A stretch of DNA of 64,000 nucleotides, taken from contig NW_020289977.1 in the NCBI RefSeq assembly GCF_003144245.1, forward strand, positions 868,001 through 932,000, written 5' to 3'. Within the stretch, counting starts at the first letter, position 1; each line of letters opens with the position of its first letter. A model generated the notes under the pieces. That model did no database searches. It was not told where the DNA came from and saw only the letters and a program-made list of their open reading frames with translations. Both the position numbers and the translations under genes were made by a program. The DNA is from Jaminaea rosea (Eukaryota > Basidiomycota > Exobasidiomycetes > Microstromatales). Positions 40,695 through 50,984 of the stretch are shown here, piece by piece.

Positions 40695-40985
40695 CTCATG
40701 GAAGGGGAGGAGAATGAAGAGGCTTGCATACACTCAAGGCCGAGCGGGGGAGCCCAGGCTGATCTGAGCGTGCCCGGCAGGCATGGAGACGGAAAGAGGC
40801 ACGTGGGGACGGCTACGAGGTTGACGACCAGACAGACGTGTGAAGCAGCGAGACATAGGCGATCCGTTGCGTGAGGGAGCTGGTAATATACAAAGGGCCC
40901 CAAGAAGGACGCCACAGGGGTATGAAACAGGAAGAGGACACAGGCTGCCGCCGCAATGCGGACGCTCTGCACCTGAGCAGCGAGA

Positions 40986-42513
40986 CTACGCCGCGACAGC
41001 GCGTCTGTGATCAACTCTCGACACCTCGTCCTCCTCCTCATACTCACCCTCGATGCCTACAGGCAGTCCCTCCCCTTCCAGATCCAGCTGCGCACTCATA
41101 GTATCCATGTACGCCTCCGCCAACTTGACCAAGTCATTGCGCTGCTTAACCATCGCCGCCACCTCGGCATCGTAACTACGCAGCTCGGCCTCGATCTCCC
41201 TCTCCACCTCCCTACCTTCCCTCTGCTTCCTACTTGCCTCTTCGTTGCGCTTCCAGCGCTCACCCTCCGTCTCCTCCCATTTGACTGTGAAGTCCTCGTC
41301 CCGCTTCTTCCACAAGGCACGCTTCTCCTCCAACGTCTTGCGCATGCGCTCCCAACGCTTCTGGGCGTTCTCCAGCTGCCTAGAGTCTGCGGACAAGGTT
41401 TGCGAGACCTGCGAGTAGGTGGAAGAGGCGCCCTCGTAGTCGGCTTCCAGCCCGCGTAGCTCCTTTTGGAGATTCTCGAGACGCCCCTGATCTGTAGTGA
41501 GGGAGACGAGGAGGCTCTGGCACTGTGCTAGGTCGTCTTCTATGCCCTTCATCAGAGCAATGCGAGCATCGAAGTCCTTGGCTTTGCGTTCCGTCTCCAT
41601 GAGATGCGCCTTCCTTTCCCTGAGCTCTTGGGACAAGGTGACGAGGACGGCCTTGAGCTCCTTTGGGCTCGTAACGATGCGTGATTGCAGTTTGCGGACT
41701 TGCTCGTTTGCCGAGTGGATCTGCATCGTCACCTCGGTCTGGCTGGTGACAAGGTGCGTCTTCTTTGTCTTGAGCTGGTCGACCTCTTGCAAGAGGCGCG
41801 ACTGCTCCTTCTTGAGCTCGTAGAGGCGATTGCTAACTTCCTCGTTCTCCTGCGCAAGGGCGGCTGCGCGGGGGGCTTCCTGTTCGCGTTGGAACCTGCG
41901 GCAACGAAGGCTAAGGTCAGCACAACTATCCGATCTTCTTCACGTCTTCGTCGCTGCCGACTCACTTGATCGCAGCAATCTTCTCGCGGGTCGCCTCTTT
42001 GTACGCGTGCAGCTCCTCCTTGCGCTCAATGAGCTCATCCATCTCGAGAGAGAACTGCTCAAACTCCTCGAGCCTCTCCTGTCTGAAGCGATAGAAATTG
42101 ACAAGCGCTGAAAGATGCTTGCGGAAGCGCTTCGGCTGCGGACGCAGCACGTCGTGAGAGGTAAAGTCTCTGACCTGCGACGCCTGCATGAGAATGGAGA
42201 CTTCGCGATAGAAGAGAACCCAAGTGAGGGACTCGTCATAGAGCTCGCGATGCTCAATGCCCATCAGAACTTCTTGCCTCCTCTTTTCGAGCCAGTCTTG
42301 GTTGACACCGCTCAGCAGCTCGAGCATATGGGCAAAGATTCGGTAGGCGGACTGTTGATTGACCTTGTTGATGTCATCGGCCGTAACCCAAGGAAGGCCG
42401 ACATCGTGTAGAACGGTGATGACTTCAGAGACTGAGACTTGCGGGTAAGAAGAAGCAGTGGGAGCTGCCTCTGCCTGCGATGAGGAGAGCGATGGCTGAG
42501 CGGCGGGTGCCAT
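40986..42513 (-). CDS. NUF2: Kinetochore NDC80 complex subunit NUF2
   Basis: Minus strand exons 41966-42513 and 40986-41895 give 485 residues. NUF2 pairs with NDC80 to bind spindle microtubules at kinetochores. The N-terminal calponin-homology domain shows [41 protein letters not shown], followed by [20 protein letters not shown] and the conserved [28 protein letters not shown]. After the splice comes one long coiled coil, [20 protein letters not shown] to the end, rich in E, K, L and Q. An upstream in-frame ATG at 42651 would add 46 basic residues; the shorter start is preferred since it begins close to the domain. The gene is divergent from DPH5, with 252 bases between start codons. Confidence 0.92.
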
Positions 42514-42765
42514 CTCTGCGTCTCGCAGCGGAAGTCGGGAGTTGAGGATAGGATGAAGGAGCGGAGAAGTTGGTCTCGAGCCTCGACGCGCCCAAACAAC
42601 ACGAGGCTTGCAGGCGCCGCGACGACGGGCAGAGCCACGCGAGCGAGTCATCTCAGATGGCGGAAAGAGACTTGGCCTCGAGCGAGATGCTGCACGACGA
42701 TTGAAATTCAACTTTGCGAGGGCCTCATCATTTCCCAGCCGGTCGCCATTGCCCAAGTTTCTTCG

Positions 42766-43853
42766 ATGACGCTCTTCGTTATCGGTCTCGGCCTCTGCGA
42801 TGAGAAGGACATTACACTCCGAGCTCTTGAGGCGGTCAAGTCGAGCACTCGTGTGTACCTCGAGGCATACACCTCGATCCTCATGGTAGAGTGAGCTCAG
42901 TCATCCTGATCCCTCGGTGCCTTGGCGCCCTTTGACTGACTGACCACGCCCGCTTGTGCGCTCGCAGAGATTACCAAGAGCGTCTCGAGAAGCTTTATGG
43001 TCAGCCCGTAATTCTTGCTCACCGCGAAGTCGTCGAGCTCGAATCAGATGACATTCTCTCTCTCGCCGCAACCAGCAACGTCTCCTTCCTCGTAGTCGGC
43101 GACCCTCTCTCCGCAACAACGCATACCGACCTCATCCTCCGTGCCCACGCTGCCAAAGTCCCCGTTCGCATTATTCACAATGCATCGATCATGACCGCCA
43201 TTGCTTCATCGGGCCTGCAGGCGTACAATTTTGGGCAAACGGTTAGCGTGCCCTTCTGGACTGAGGAATGGAAGCCGGATAGCTGGCTAGAGAGGATACA
43301 GGAAAACCTCGACAGGGGGAATCATACGCTTGTTCTGGGCGATATCAAGGTCAGAGAACAGAGTCAAGAGGATATGGCAAGGGGCGTGCTCCGCTATCAA
43401 CCACCGCGGTATATGCTCATTCCGCAGCTCGTCACTCAACTCCTAGCCGCCTCCGTCCACCACCACCAAAACAGCCCCGACCCCTCATCCACCAAACCCA
43501 TCCTCAGCGCAGACGAAACCCTTGCTGTGGCTCTATGCCGCATGGGCGCTGACGACGAGTACATAGCTTCAGGCACGTTGGGCGAACTCCTGGCCCTCGC
43601 CTCCCCGTCGGTAGATGAAGCCGCCAAGGAGGAGGCGGAAGATGATGCTGATGAGATGGCATCAGAAGCTGAGCTTGACAAACGCAGGGCAGCAAGGGCT
43701 GAAAAGAGGGCAGTCAAAGCTTTCGGGCCTCCATTGCATTCTTTGGTCATTGTGGGAAAGAGGTTGCACGAATTGGAGAGGGAGTATGCGGCCCTTTGGA
43801 AGGTGGGGGATGGATGGCAACGGGTTGCGAGGGAGGTATATGGGTGCAGATGA
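42766..43853 (+). CDS. DPH5: Diphthine methyl ester synthase DPH5
   Basis: Exons 42766-42890 and 42968-43853 give 336 residues. DPH5 adds four methyl groups to the modified histidine of elongation factor 2 in diphthamide synthesis, using S-adenosylmethionine. The SAM-dependent tetrapyrrole-methylase fold is shown by [90 protein letters not shown], and [12 protein letters not shown]. Near the end [23 protein letters not shown] and [17 protein letters not shown] complete it. An acidic insert (about residues 265-285) separates those two blocks and makes it a little longer than the usual 285-300. The intron uses a GTGAGC donor and GCAG acceptor in a position that preserves MVEDYQ. Divergent from NUF2. 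Confidence 0.94.
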
Positions 43854-44089
43854 GAAGCAACGCACGTCTTTCAGGCAGTATTGAATGGGGACGACAGCAA
43901 TAAATTAAACGCATCAGCTAAGATGGCGACAGGACGGCTACTTCGGGCAAATGATATATGGATATGAGGCGGTCGAGAGCTTCCATCAAGGAGCGCTCAG
44001 TCAAGGCGACAAGAGCAGAGTAATGGACATCATGGAGCTACAGGGAAATACGATCATCGCTAGTCGTTATGCTGCTCGGAAACTTTGGA

Positions 44090-47014
44090 TCATTGCGGAT
44101 GCTGTGGGACGCGACGCGGCGCAGGGCTCAGGGGCACTGAGCGCTGTACGACGCCTTCGGTCGACGGTGTAGTCGCCTTGCCCTTCTTCTTTCGTGGAGT
44201 GGCGGGAGAGCGTCGCGGCTGCGACGCTGAAGGGCTCGTGGGGGAAGAGCTAGTCGGGGAGGGGTGAATGACACCCCGATGCTGCTGCTCCTGTTGCTGG
44301 CTACTGCGACGACGCTGCAGTCGAGATGGTCCAGCCACAGGAATGTTGCCAGCGATCGCCGGGTCAAAGACAGCTACCTCTTCCTCCGGGGGTCCAGGCA
44401 CTTGTTGCTGATGCATCCAACGCTCGAACAGCCTTGTGCTCATTCGACGTCCAAAGGCATCGCTCTGCGAGATTGCTTCTCGCTCAGCCTCGATACCGGT
44501 CAGGGGTATCTCGCGCGAAGTATGGGCCGCTGACGGGGGTTGCCCGCCGGTGCGTTGTGACTGCTCCACGTGACCACCCTCAAGGTCCATGAGGAATTCT
44601 GGGCTGAACTGGAAGACATTCTCATCGACGGCCATCCCAGTGTCCGCAGCTACGGCGCCGAAGGGAGCTGGTGGCGGAGCGGGGAGGACATTTCTGGTGG
44701 TCTCGTTGCTCGCAAATTGTGTGGCGAAGGCGTTGGTAGCTGGTGAGAAGAGAGGGTAAGCGACAGCCTCTTGCTGCAGCTGACTGGGCAGGGACGATGC
44801 CAAAGCGGTATTGCCGCTCATAAAGCTGATTCGGCGACCTCCAGATGGCGACGGCCCTGGCCCGCCCAGGTGAGTCGACATCCTGTTCCAATTTGACCAC
44901 GCAGCACTCGTACGACGCCCACCGGTAGGTACGCCGTTGAAGTCATTCTTCAGCGGGCTCAGAAGCGTGATGTCGTCTTGCGGCGCTTGTCCAGGCCACA
45001 GTCGCAAGGCATGCTGGAAGGCCGAAGCTCGTGGCGTCGGCGCGCCCTCAGCGTTCCTTGCTGTAGGCCACGACTCGGGGAGAGGAGGGGGCAGGGGTGC
45101 TCCTACGCTGGATCGTGGTGACATCAGACCGCCGGCGCCTTCGTCGAGGTGTTGGCCAACGAAACCTCTGCGGAGGTTGCTGTGTCCTCCGAGATCGAAT
45201 GCTGGAGGAGGACCCTTACGAGCAGACGAGACAGCGCCCATGGGAGCAATCCTGTAGCTTCCAAAGGGCTCGGACCCTGGAGCGCCCGGAATGAGGCCCG
45301 AAGCGTCTGCTGTACTGGGGCGAGCATCCCATCCTCTGAACATGCTCCTCTCTTGCCTTGGCCAACCTGCTGTTTGAGCAGCGTACGCCCTTATATCTTG
45401 CTCGCCAGACAGCATGTGTTCTTGTGAGGGCTTGTGCGGATATTGCCCGTGGTTGAGGTCGTCAAGAGGAGGAACTGATGATCCTCGGCGATTGAGTGTT
45501 GTTGGCGGTGCGTCCAACGCCAGGGGAGCGACCCGACCACCGGTGCTGTCTCGAGTCGAAATGCTCGTAGCCAAGTCTCCGGCAGCCGACGTTCTGCGGC
45601 TTTCCAAAAAGAAAGGAGGCGCCTGATAGAATGACGGTGGGGCTGGGCTTGCGCTGGATGAGGAGTAGTACGAGGCTCCAGAAAAGGGTGACGATGCAGC
45701 CAGGTAGGGCGTGCCGGTGCCGTCAGCTCCGAGGTGGCTGTTCTTTGATGTCGTGCGAGAGCGCGAGGGTCTTAACAGCGTGCGTGCTTTGCGATTGGCT
45801 ACCTTCATTGCGTGGGCTTCTCTACGGTCTCTCTTGAACTTGGCCGAAGCGCTCAACGTCTGACCATTCTCATCGAATTTGACACCGTCTTCACCGTTCT
45901 TCTTGAGAATTTCGTTGGCGATTTGAGCGCACTTATCGACGACCCCCTCGGGTCGAGAAACATTGCGGCGAAGCTTGCTTGCAGTGCGAGACTGCGGCTG
46001 GAACTTGTAGTCTGGGTAGAGCCTGGCGTGCTCCTCTTTCTCCTTCTGCGCCTCTGCCTGCCATGTATTACGATCCGCCTCTGATAGGCTATTCCACATA
46101 TGCGATACGATGCGGCTGATGTTGCGATGGTCCGTCTCGTCTTGGCTGGTGACAATGCCCGACTTGACGGCGTGGCTGCGGAAGAGAATGAATGCATTGC
46201 GAGGTCGGGGGATATGGGCCGGCGACTTGGCCTTGGCGTGGGAGCCGCTCTTGCTCTTGCGTGGGGCGCGAGGCTTTGTTGCTTTGCCCTTCTTACTAGC
46301 AGCGGCTGCTGCTGGAGAGCTGGACATCAGGGAGGGCTTGACCTCGCTGTCAGAGCCTTCTGCCGAGAAAGCGGCTGACGATTGGGAGTCTATTGAGGTG
46401 CCGAAAAGAGACGAGCTGTCAGAAGAAGGGGTCATGCCCTGCGATAGAGACGCTGCCATTGGCATGCCGGACTCTGGGCTTGAGACTAAAGGGAGCCCTT
46501 CTGGGCTGAAAGCTTGCTGTGACACACTCGTCTCGCTGTAATGCGGTTGCGAGGACGCACCGCTGCCACGCCTAATCCACTCATCGCCTGCGAGCTGAGA
46601 AAGTGTGCTAGAGATGCTTCCGCTTCGTCGCTCAAGGGGTGAGGGGATGCCTGATGAAGCATCGTCGTGGCGGAAAGCGTCGTCGAAGGATGCTGCTACG
46701 GTCTCGTCTGCGTCGCGCTGGCTATTGCTGAGTGGCCATCCGGATGCTGTGGCCTGACCAGGACGAGCCGTGGCGATGTCCATCGCTGCATGAGCGTCGC
46801 TGACTACAGGCTCTGCTTGAAGGCTGAATGGTTGACGGCCCTCACGCGAGAAGTTGCGGCCTTGCTGCATCTGTTGGTGCTGTTGCTGCTGCTGTCTCTT
46901 CATTCTTCTTCGCGTAGCTATTGTTGACGATGATGGAGATACTCTCGCCAGCGAGTGCTTGTGGTGGAGCAGAGGGGAAGTTGTAGTAGATGGTGATTCG
47001 ATCTTGACCGACAT
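44090..47014 (-). CDS. HMG-box transcription factor of the MATA-HMG type (Prf1/Rop1/Ste11-like)
   Basis: Single exon, 974 residues from the ATG at 47014. The HMG box spans about residues 262-335, HIPRPRNAFILFRSHAVKSG ... DHRNISRIVSHMWNSLSEADRNTWQAEAQKEKEEHARLYPDYKFQPQSR. The PRPRNAFILFR start and YPDYKFQP end put it in the MATA-HMG group, which includes the pheromone-response regulators Prf1 and Rop1 of smuts and Ste11 of fission yeast. The rest is long, disordered and rich in serine, glutamine, proline and SP/TP pairs, which would suit MAP-kinase control, but this is inference. A basic stretch before the box and a C-terminal PRKKKGKA could be nuclear signals. The gene has a 2.6 kb upstream gap; a pheromone-response motif lies 68 bases above its start codon. 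It cannot be named Prf1 without phylogeny. Confidence 0.82.
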   Translation of the reverse strand: MSVKIESPSTTTSPLLHHKHSLARVSPSSSTIATRRRMKRQQQQQHQQMQQGRNFSREGRQPFSLQAEPVVSDAHAAMDIATARPGQATASGWPLSNSQRDADETVAASFDDAFRHDDASSGIPSPLERRSGSISSTLSQLAGDEWIRRGSGASSQPHYSETSVSQQAFSPEGLPLVSSPESGMPMAASLSQGMTPSSDSSSLFGTSIDSQSSAAFSAEGSDSEVKPSLMSSSPAAAAASKKGKATKPRAPRKSKSGSHAKAKSPAHIPRPRNAFILFRSHAVKSGIVTSQDETDHRNISRIVSHMWNSLSEADRNTWQAEAQKEKEEHARLYPDYKFQPQSRTASKLRRNVSRPEGVVDKCAQIANEILKKNGEDGVKFDENGQTLSASAKFKRDRREAHAMKVANRKARTLLRPSRSRTTSKNSHLGADGTGTPYLAASSPFSGASYYSSSSASPAPPSFYQAPPFFLESRRTSAAGDLATSISTRDSTGGRVAPLALDAPPTTLNRRGSSVPPLDDLNHGQYPHKPSQEHMLSGEQDIRAYAAQTAGWPRQERSMFRGWDARPSTADASGLIPGAPGSEPFGSYRIAPMGAVSSARKGPPPAFDLGGHSNLRRGFVGQHLDEGAGGLMSPRSSVGAPLPPPLPESWPTARNAEGAPTPRASAFQHALRLWPGQAPQDDITLLSPLKNDFNGVPTGGRRTSAAWSNWNRMSTHLGGPGPSPSGGRRISFMSGNTALASSLPSQLQQEAVAYPLFSPATNAFATQFASNETTRNVLPAPPPAPFGAVAADTGMAVDENVFQFSPEFLMDLEGGHVEQSQRTGGQPPSAAHTSREIPLTGIEAEREAISQSDAFGRRMSTRLFERWMHQQQVPGPPEEEVAVFDPAIAGNIPVAGPSRLQRRRSSQQQEQQHRGVIHPSPTSSSPTSPSASQPRRSPATPRKKKGKATTPSTEGVVQRSVPLSPAPRRVPQHPQ

Positions 47015-47081
47015 GACTGCAGTCTCGGTCGGGCGTAGCGAGAGATTTGGGGACAAGCAAAGGCAGTGGCTACCGAGTAGA

Positions 47082-47090
47082 ACAAAGGGA
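47082..47090 (+). promoter_or_regulatory. Pheromone-response element-like motif ACAAAGGGA
   Basis: Exact match to the 9-mer I know as the Ustilago pheromone-response element, bound by the HMG protein Prf1. It lies 68 bases upstream of the start codon of the HMG gene on the opposite strand. A second AACAAAG core lies at 47174-47180. Autoregulation by the encoded HMG protein is inference. Confidence 0.45.
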
Positions 47091-47173
47091 GGTGCTCAAT
47101 GGCGTAAGCACGACAGCTTGATGGGTGGCGACGTCGAGTGACGTGAAGAGGGATAAGGGATGGGCGTAGCAGG

Positions 47174-47180
47174 AACAAAG
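47174..47180 (+). promoter_or_regulatory. AACAAAG HMG-core motif
   Basis: Second HMG-type binding core within about 170 bases upstream of the HMG gene start. It is followed by TAA and so is not a full pheromone-response element; it resembles the core of Ste11-type sites. Confidence 0.3.
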
Positions 47181-48770
47181 TAAGGCGGCTCCTCTCCTGG
47201 ACTTTGTGGCTTTTAGAGCCCGCGATGAGATGTACGAGATTGAGCAGCGCCAGTCATGGATGCGCTCACAACAGGACGACGACCATGATGACGCCTTGGG
47301 CGGCGAGAGCGCTCCTGGCGTATGTGCCTCTCTCGCGAACAAGCCACGACTGCGCTGAGCTGCCGACTCGCCCGATCGTATTTTCGCTAGCCAAGATGAA
47401 TGCCTTGACTACGACATCCAAACGGGGCTATCTGCCCGACGAAGGCGGATCGTACTGCACCTGCAAGCAAGGCTGCAGTGCTCCCAGCATCATCTCACCT
47501 CCCAAATGCAAATTGGTTTCGGGAGCAGCATCCAGGCCAGGCAAGGCGGCCCTCCCGCCCCACCAGATCTCGGCGCGATGGGTGAAGGAGTGCCATGAAT
47601 ACTTTTGCGCCACGGTCGGCGGGGCTGTTGCATCACATTGGTGGGCGCAGCGGCGTCGCATTGCTTCCTTTGTTCTTCGCATTGTCCAAGCGTCGTGCCC
47701 GTTATGAGCGGCGACTGGGAGCAGGCGGTGTGGCGCCACCATCGATCGCTTTCCGCTGCAAAGGGAGGGTGGGGGACGACGAACGTGACGAATATTGGCG
47801 GTCGTGCAGTATGCAATAGCGGGCAACGAGCCCGCCGCTGGTTTTCCCGCTGGAACTTGGCGAGACAGGATGCGAGAAAGCTGGCTATGATCTCTTGCCG
47901 AACCATTGAGGGCGAGATGCACACTTGATGCCATCAGTGGCGCTTTGACAGCGTCGCTATCCGATGAGACCCGTCGCGCCGGAGTGCCCATCCCCCCGAG
48001 TGGTAGTAGCTCTCTCATCAGAGCCCGTGTAGACTGTACGACGACAATCTGAGACTGAGTCAAACGTCCGAGCGGCTCTGGGTGCCGCCATGATGGATCG
48101 AGCTCGATGAGTGCGTAAGTCTCCGTCCATACCGAAAAGCGCAAGCGCTGGTTTGTGAGCCTGCTCCGTCGACCCCAACTTTCCCAGCATTGTCGGGCTT
48201 GAGAATCGCATGGGGAGCAAGCGGCCTTCGGATGATCTAGCTGCCTCACTCGAGGCGCCAAAGCTCGGAGGAGCGCAGCACGACAGTGATCGAGTCAGCC
48301 TGCCTCGGGAGGCGTCAATGTTCGGGACCTGAATCGAGACAGTTGACGATGATGGTAGTAGAGCGGCACAGCGGAGGACGGAACTAGGCCTGCCCTATTC
48401 CTACTCGGCTTCTGCAAGTCCGCTATGACAGCTGGGTGGATGGGCGCGAGAGTAAGACTTCGGGGGTAATAGGCCGACCAGCCTATCGCGCATGAGGGAT
48501 GACGCCGCCTAATGACTCTCGACGACTCCTACCCTGTGCCCTCAACACACTTTGAGACGGATAGCACGTCCGCCGAAACGACCGCTGCAGGCTGAAGGGC
48601 ATCATATGATGGATAGATAGATTGCTCAGGTCCGCGCTGCTTGTAGTCACTCTGGACCGTTGACTGGCTGACTCTCTGAGAGGGAGGCGAGGGTGGGGAA
48701 GCGCGGGCTGCGAGCTCGATCTCTGTTAGCGCTCCGCTAGTCGTGCAATCTAGACTTTTGACGCCCGTGT

Positions 48771-48796
48771 CTCAGATGGCGGCCCTCAGATGGCGG
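48771..48796. repeat. Direct repeat CTCAGATGGCGG
   Basis: Two exact 12-base copies separated by two bases in the gene-free stretch between the HMG gene and GAR1. No gene or factor linked to it. Confidence 0.7.
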
Positions 48797-49637
48797 TCTA
48801 CTCGCCGGGTTGAGTGACCACGGCAAGACGACATCACAGAAGACATCACGCAAGGTAAGTCGAAAGGGGCCAGCGAGCAGCGGCGACGATGTTAACGGAG
48901 TCCGGCTTCAAATTCCGCCCTGCATCCTCAAAGACGGTGACATCGTTGTCCTTTGCTCGGTAGCATGAGCGCTTAGGTGAGGAGCGCTAGTCATGCATTG
49001 CAACGGATCGAGCAGGGTGAAGACGAGGACACCGCATGATGCTCCTGACAGTCATTCTCGTCACCGAGGTCGTGGATCGCTTCCTCAATGGTGGCGACAA
49101 GTCTTGGCTGTTCACTGCTCCGGCATCGTACCGCTTCGCCAGCCGCCTTGCTCCTCGGAGTCGATGTCGGCGCCGTCCGACATCGCCCTCGGCGAGACCA
49201 ATAGAGTTGACTCAGCGCTCTGATTCGAGAAGCGTGCATCAAATACCGCAATCTGTAGCTGTACCATCCTCTTGGATTGCGGAGTGATCCTTTCTCCTCA
49301 CGATGCAAGGCGACCACGCTAGGCTGGGAACGGAGCGAATGAGCGGAGAACGCCTTGGGCGGATGGACGGACTGAGGGGTTGCCCCACGTGGCGAAGGTG
49401 TCATCACGTGTGAAGAAATTCCAAGGCCAGGCTGGGCTTGACCGTTTGGCTGCAGCTCAATCTAACTGACCTCGACCTCTGATATCATCATCGACATCAT
49501 CGTCTTCACGGAATAGCAGCAGCGAGACGGCCGCAAGATTCATCGACGAGAATCCCTTCATCGTCACATCAGCCCGTCAGACGTGCTGAGCCGAGTCCAG
49601 ATCGGCTACCCGCGCGCTCGCCCACACCTCTGCAGCA

Positions 49638-50697
49638 ATGTCCTTCCGAGGAGGTGGTGGTGGTAGAGGAGGAGGAGGAGGATTTCGTGGAGGAGCAGGA
49701 GGTGCTCGCGGTGGACGAGGGGGCTTTCGAGGGGGCAGGGGAGGGTTTGGAGCCCCTGCTGGACCGCCAGAGTATGTCCAGGAGATGGGCAGCTTCGTCC
49801 ACGCGGTAGAGAGCGAGATGCTCTGCTCCTCAACAAACGCAAAGCAGGTGCCGTATTTCAATGCTCCCATCTAGTGAGTATCGGCGGCGAGCATCGAGAA
49901 GAGAAAGAGGACGCTGGATACTGCATTGAGTCGCGCAATGCCGGCAGCCTTTGCCAGGAGGATGCTAAAGCTGAGATCGAGTCTTCATTTGTCCCGCGAG
50001 GAGGGCATACAGTCAGGCGGGGGGAAGCTCGGATGCTCGCTTCATTCGACGAGCTTGTACGTCTTGTGGCCTCCATCTGTGTGGCAATACTCCGACGATG
50101 GCATCGTCGGCCTTCCTTACCATTTGATATCTGGTACACGAGACTGATCACCACCTCCCGCCCTCTTATGCCCACGCCCAGCCTTCAAAACAAGTCACAA
50201 ATTGGCAAGGTCGACGAGATCTTGGGTCCGATCAACGAGGTCTACTTCACGATCAAGATGGACCCGGGCATGCAGGCAAGCAGCTTCAAGCCGGATGACA
50301 AGGTGTACATTGCTGGTGACAAGCTCCTTCCCATTGAGCGATTCTTGCCCAAGCCGAAGGTGGTGCAAAAGGGTGAGTAAGCGCGAGACTGGTGTTGGTC
50401 AAATCGTGTTCGACGTCAATGCTCACGTCAATGCTCCCATGCTCCATCGCTCTCACATTCGCAGGACCCAAGAAGAAGAAGGTCGCGGGCGCTGGCGGAC
50501 GAGGCGCTCCTCGCGGGCGTGGTGGCTTCGGTGGCAGGGGAGGTGGATTTGGTGGCCGTGGAGGAGGGCGAGGAGGCCCGCCTGGCCGTGGCGGCTTTGG
50601 TGGTGGACGCGGTGGTGGCTTCTCAAGAGGTGGTGGCCGTGGAGCACCGAGGGGTCGTGGTGGCTTCGGTGGTGGGCGAGGCAGGGGTGGCTACTAA
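49638..50697 (+). CDS. GAR1: H/ACA small nucleolar RNP protein GAR1
   Basis: Exons 49638-49873, 50182-50372 and 50465-50697 give 219 residues. GAR1 is a core protein of H/ACA RNPs, which guide pseudouridylation and rRNA processing in the nucleolus. The start [19 protein letters not shown] and C-terminal [14 protein letters not shown] are the RGG-rich tails. Between them the conserved domain reads [55 protein letters not shown] ... [25 protein letters not shown]. The first intron is 308 bases, far longer than any other intron predicted here (mostly 60-120), and may hold an RNA. The second intron is 92 bases. Donors GTGAGT and acceptors CCAG and GCAG are good. Confidence 0.95.
50092..50110 (+). 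ncRNA. Perfect hairpin in GAR1 intron 1, possible intronic snoRNA
   Basis: CCGACGATGGCATCGTCGG forms an 8-bp stem closing a GGC loop, within the 308-base first intron of GAR1. A host gene for a snoRNP protein is a plausible place for a snoRNA, and downstream ACA triplets exist (for example in GGTACACGAG). A clear H box and second hairpin were not established, and no C/D boxes were found. It may instead be a chance hairpin. Confidence 0.25.
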
Positions 50698-50984
50698 GTT
50701 GGTGAGCTTGCCGCCCTGTCCGTTCTCTCCCACCTTCTCGCGCATCGAATCGTCATCGCAGCATACTATCTCACATTCGTGCCGTTTGCCATCCTGGGTG
50801 ATTCTTGCCATGGTCATCATCCGCGTGGCTCGTCGGACTGCCTTGGCTTGCGTGGCCTCGGCCCGTGCACACGGAACTGGCTCATGATTCGTCTCAAGAA
50901 TCTCGCAGCTTCCTTGTCGGACTCCCTCCTTTTCTTTGCCACCCCAGCATCCTCCCCTTCTTCTCAGCAAGTGTTCACTTCAGC

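Larger units (their letters stand above)
47015..49637. other. 2.6 kb gene-free stretch upstream of the HMG gene and GAR1
   Basis: Longest interval here without a supportable gene. One minus-strand frame of 277 codons (47428-48261) and one of 138 codons (48991-49407) cross it; their translations are arginine-, serine- and histidine-rich without domain, compatible with chance in GC-rich DNA. Promoters of the HMG gene (minus, from 47014) and GAR1 (plus, from 49638) must lie within. HMG-type motifs AACAAAG occur at 47081-47087 and 47174-47180. A 12-base CTCAGATGGCGG is duplicated at 48771-48782 and 48785-48796. Confidence 0.5.

Noticed and set aside
44090-47014. Naming the HMG gene prf1
   Set aside because: The HMG box and upstream motif fit, but Rop1 and other MATA-HMG proteins are equally possible without phylogeny.
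47428-48261. Minus-strand frame of 277 codons
   Set aside because: Long but without a domain, repeats, signal peptide or splice support; arginine- and serine-rich, as expected of a chance frame in GC-rich DNA.
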